Assembly (NCBI GenBank): GCA_021160415.1
Contig: JAGHCP010000148.1
Span: forward strand, 1 to 5,565
Direction: 5' to 3'
Length of the DNA: 5,565 bases
From: Desulfurococcales archaeon
GTDB taxonomy: Archaea > Thermoproteota > Thermoprotei_A > Sulfolobales > NBVN01
Shown: piece after piece, positions 4,526-5,565 of the stretch
How the letters are laid out: every line of letters starts with the position of its first letter
Position numbering within the stretch: position 1 is the stretch's first letter
Translations under genes and position numbers: made by a program
The notes under the pieces: generated by a model
The model's input: only the letters and a program-made list of their open reading frames with translations
The model's database searches: none
What the model was told of the DNA's origin: nothing

Positions 4526-5565
4526 ATGGGGTTGGGTGTGTTCCAGCTTAGCTTCTGGGTGATGCTCGCGCTCTACATAGGCGTCGGGACGGCTTTAGCG
4601 CTAATTGCGAGGAGGTTCGGTGTGGGGTCCTCCAGTGAGTACTTCGCTGCTGGCCATAGGTTGGGAGGTCTCCTCTCAGCGATGACTTACGCCGCAACTA
4701 CTTACAGTGCCTTCATGATGATTGGGCTGGTGGGTTTCGCCTACGCTACCGGGGTAGGGTCCCTGGGGTTCGAGCTATCCTACCTCCTCGTAACGTTGCT
4801 GGTGCTTGCCCTCTTCGCGAAGAAGGTTTGGTCTATGGGTAGATCTAAGGATTGGGTCAGTGCATCTGAGATGCTGTCCGACCTCTACGGGAGCAGGGCT
4901 CTCGGAATATACGTCGCAGCTCTGTACTTCGTCGCGCTGATTCCTTACATCTCAGCGCAGTTCATAGGTATTGGCAAGATATTCGAGGGCCTGGGGCTGA
5001 CCTACGGTGGGGGCGTGGTTTTCGCTTCCATCCTAGTTCTCGGGTGGGTGGTCGTGGCGGGGATGTGGAGCAAAGCAACAACTGACGTCTTCCAGGGAGG
5101 GTGGATGATAGCCGCCGCCCTAGCTTTCCTGGTCTGGCTTCTCTGGGGCTTCATGCCCGCACACGACATCACTCTGGCTGAGGTCTCGAAGGCGCTCACA
5201 GACGCCGGACTCACGTCGGTGGGTAAGGGGTTCTGGACACTCCCTACTTTACTTGCATTCACGATCCCCTGGTGGTTCTTCGCGGTCACGAACCCTCAAG
5301 TGGTTAGGAAGCTCTTCATGCCTGCTGATGAGCGCTCCCTGAAATCACTGATAAAGTACTTCGGCGTCTACGGCCTCATCTACACCCTCATAGTGGTCTT
5401 CATAGGTATGGTTGCTCGGGGGCTGACGTTGGAGGGCGTCTTTCCCTACATTCAAGACAGGGACTTAGTGACGCCCTACCTACTCCTGAAGGCCGGTCCT
5501 GTGCTCTCATCATTCATATACGTATCGATAATAGCCGCGGCTGTAACGACCGCTAACTCCATAAT
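4526..5565 (+). CDS. Sodium:solute symporter family protein (partial, 3' end beyond window)
   Basis: The frame is open to the right edge, giving 346 whole residues of a family usually about 470-550 long. Seen: an N-terminal helix (8-28), the extra-cellular/inside motif SSSEYFAAGHRLGG (35-48), the first core helix YAATTYSAFMMIGLVG (55-70), the TTDVFQGGW segment (185-193) matching the family's T-D-x-x-Q-G, NPQVVRKLFMPADE (256-269) matching P-x-V-x-R-x-L-A-A-K, and IIAAAVTTANS (335-345) matching the helix that binds Na+ with A-x-x-S-T. Here that pair is T341-T342, a conservative form of the Ser-Thr of PutP. About nine membrane helices are present. It sits in the membrane and takes up a solute with Na+; members carry proline, pantothenate, sugars, carboxylates or urea, and which of these applies is not readable. 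It is coexpressed with the small protein and likely controlled by the divergent regulator. Confidence 0.9.
   Translation, partial: MGLGVFQLSFWVMLALYIGVGTALALIARRFGVGSSSEYFAAGHRLGGLLSAMTYAATTYSAFMMIGLVGFAYATGVGSLGFELSYLLVTLLVLALFAKKVWSMGRSKDWVSASEMLSDLYGSRALGIYVAALYFVALIPYISAQFIGIGKIFEGLGLTYGGGVVFASILVLGWVVVAGMWSKATTDVFQGGWMIAAALAFLVWLLWGFMPAHDITLAEVSKALTDAGLTSVGKGFWTLPTLLAFTIPWWFFAVTNPQVVRKLFMPADERSLKSLIKYFGVYGLIYTLIVVFIGMVARGLTLEGVFPYIQDRDLVTPYLLLKAGPVLSSFIYVSIIAAAVTTANSI

Noticed and set aside
5002..5289. Open minus-strand frame within the symporter
   Set aside because: It is antisense to recognisable SSS motifs, and its composition (Thr/Ala/Pro/Arg) is that expected from the reverse of membrane-helix codons.

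Overview
The window looks like chromosomal DNA of a thermophilic archaeon, most likely from the Thermoproteota/TACK side. Arg is coded mostly by AGG/AGA, Ile often by ATA, and G+C is moderately high by eye. Four of the five starts outside the symporter gene are not tied to a simple ATG (TTG at 773, 1204, 3214 and 4276). T/A-rich boxes of archaeal TATA type sit about 25 bases ahead of several starts, some of which have no Shine-Dalgarno and look leaderless. The gene families (DHH phosphoesterase, PadR, DUF429, AAA ATPase with meiotic-clade-like pore loop, winged-helix regulator fused to a binding-protein fold) fit this. The species cannot be named from the sequence alone.

Left part (1-1764, plus strand): the 3' part of a DHH-family phosphoesterase cut by the window edge, then a small PadR-type transcription regulator, then a DUF429 (RNase H-fold, putative nuclease) gene. 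The gaps of 67 and 92 bases each hold a candidate TATA box, so these are probably separate transcription units. The DUF429 gene converges on the next gene with only 4 bases between the two stop codons.

Middle (1769-4276, minus strand): a 481-residue single-module AAA ATPase with a roughly 215-residue unrecognised N-terminal region, and upstream of it on the same strand a 337-residue regulator. The regulator joins an N-terminal winged helix to a type-2 periplasmic-binding-protein-like domain but has no signal peptide, so it is likely an intracellular ligand-sensing repressor or activator.

Right part (4277-5565): the regulator is divergent from a two-gene plus-strand operon, a 59-residue two-helix membrane protein and a sodium:solute symporter (SSS) cut by the right edge. 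Between them lie two back-to-back TATA boxes and a perfect 24-bp palindrome (4316-4339) placed between the TATA box and the start of the transport operon. Together these read as a self-contained, ligand-responsive Na+-coupled uptake module: binding-protein-like sensor, operator, small membrane partner and transporter. The substrate is not identifiable here. This module is the most interesting content of the window; no RNA genes, CRISPR arrays or insertion sequences were seen.
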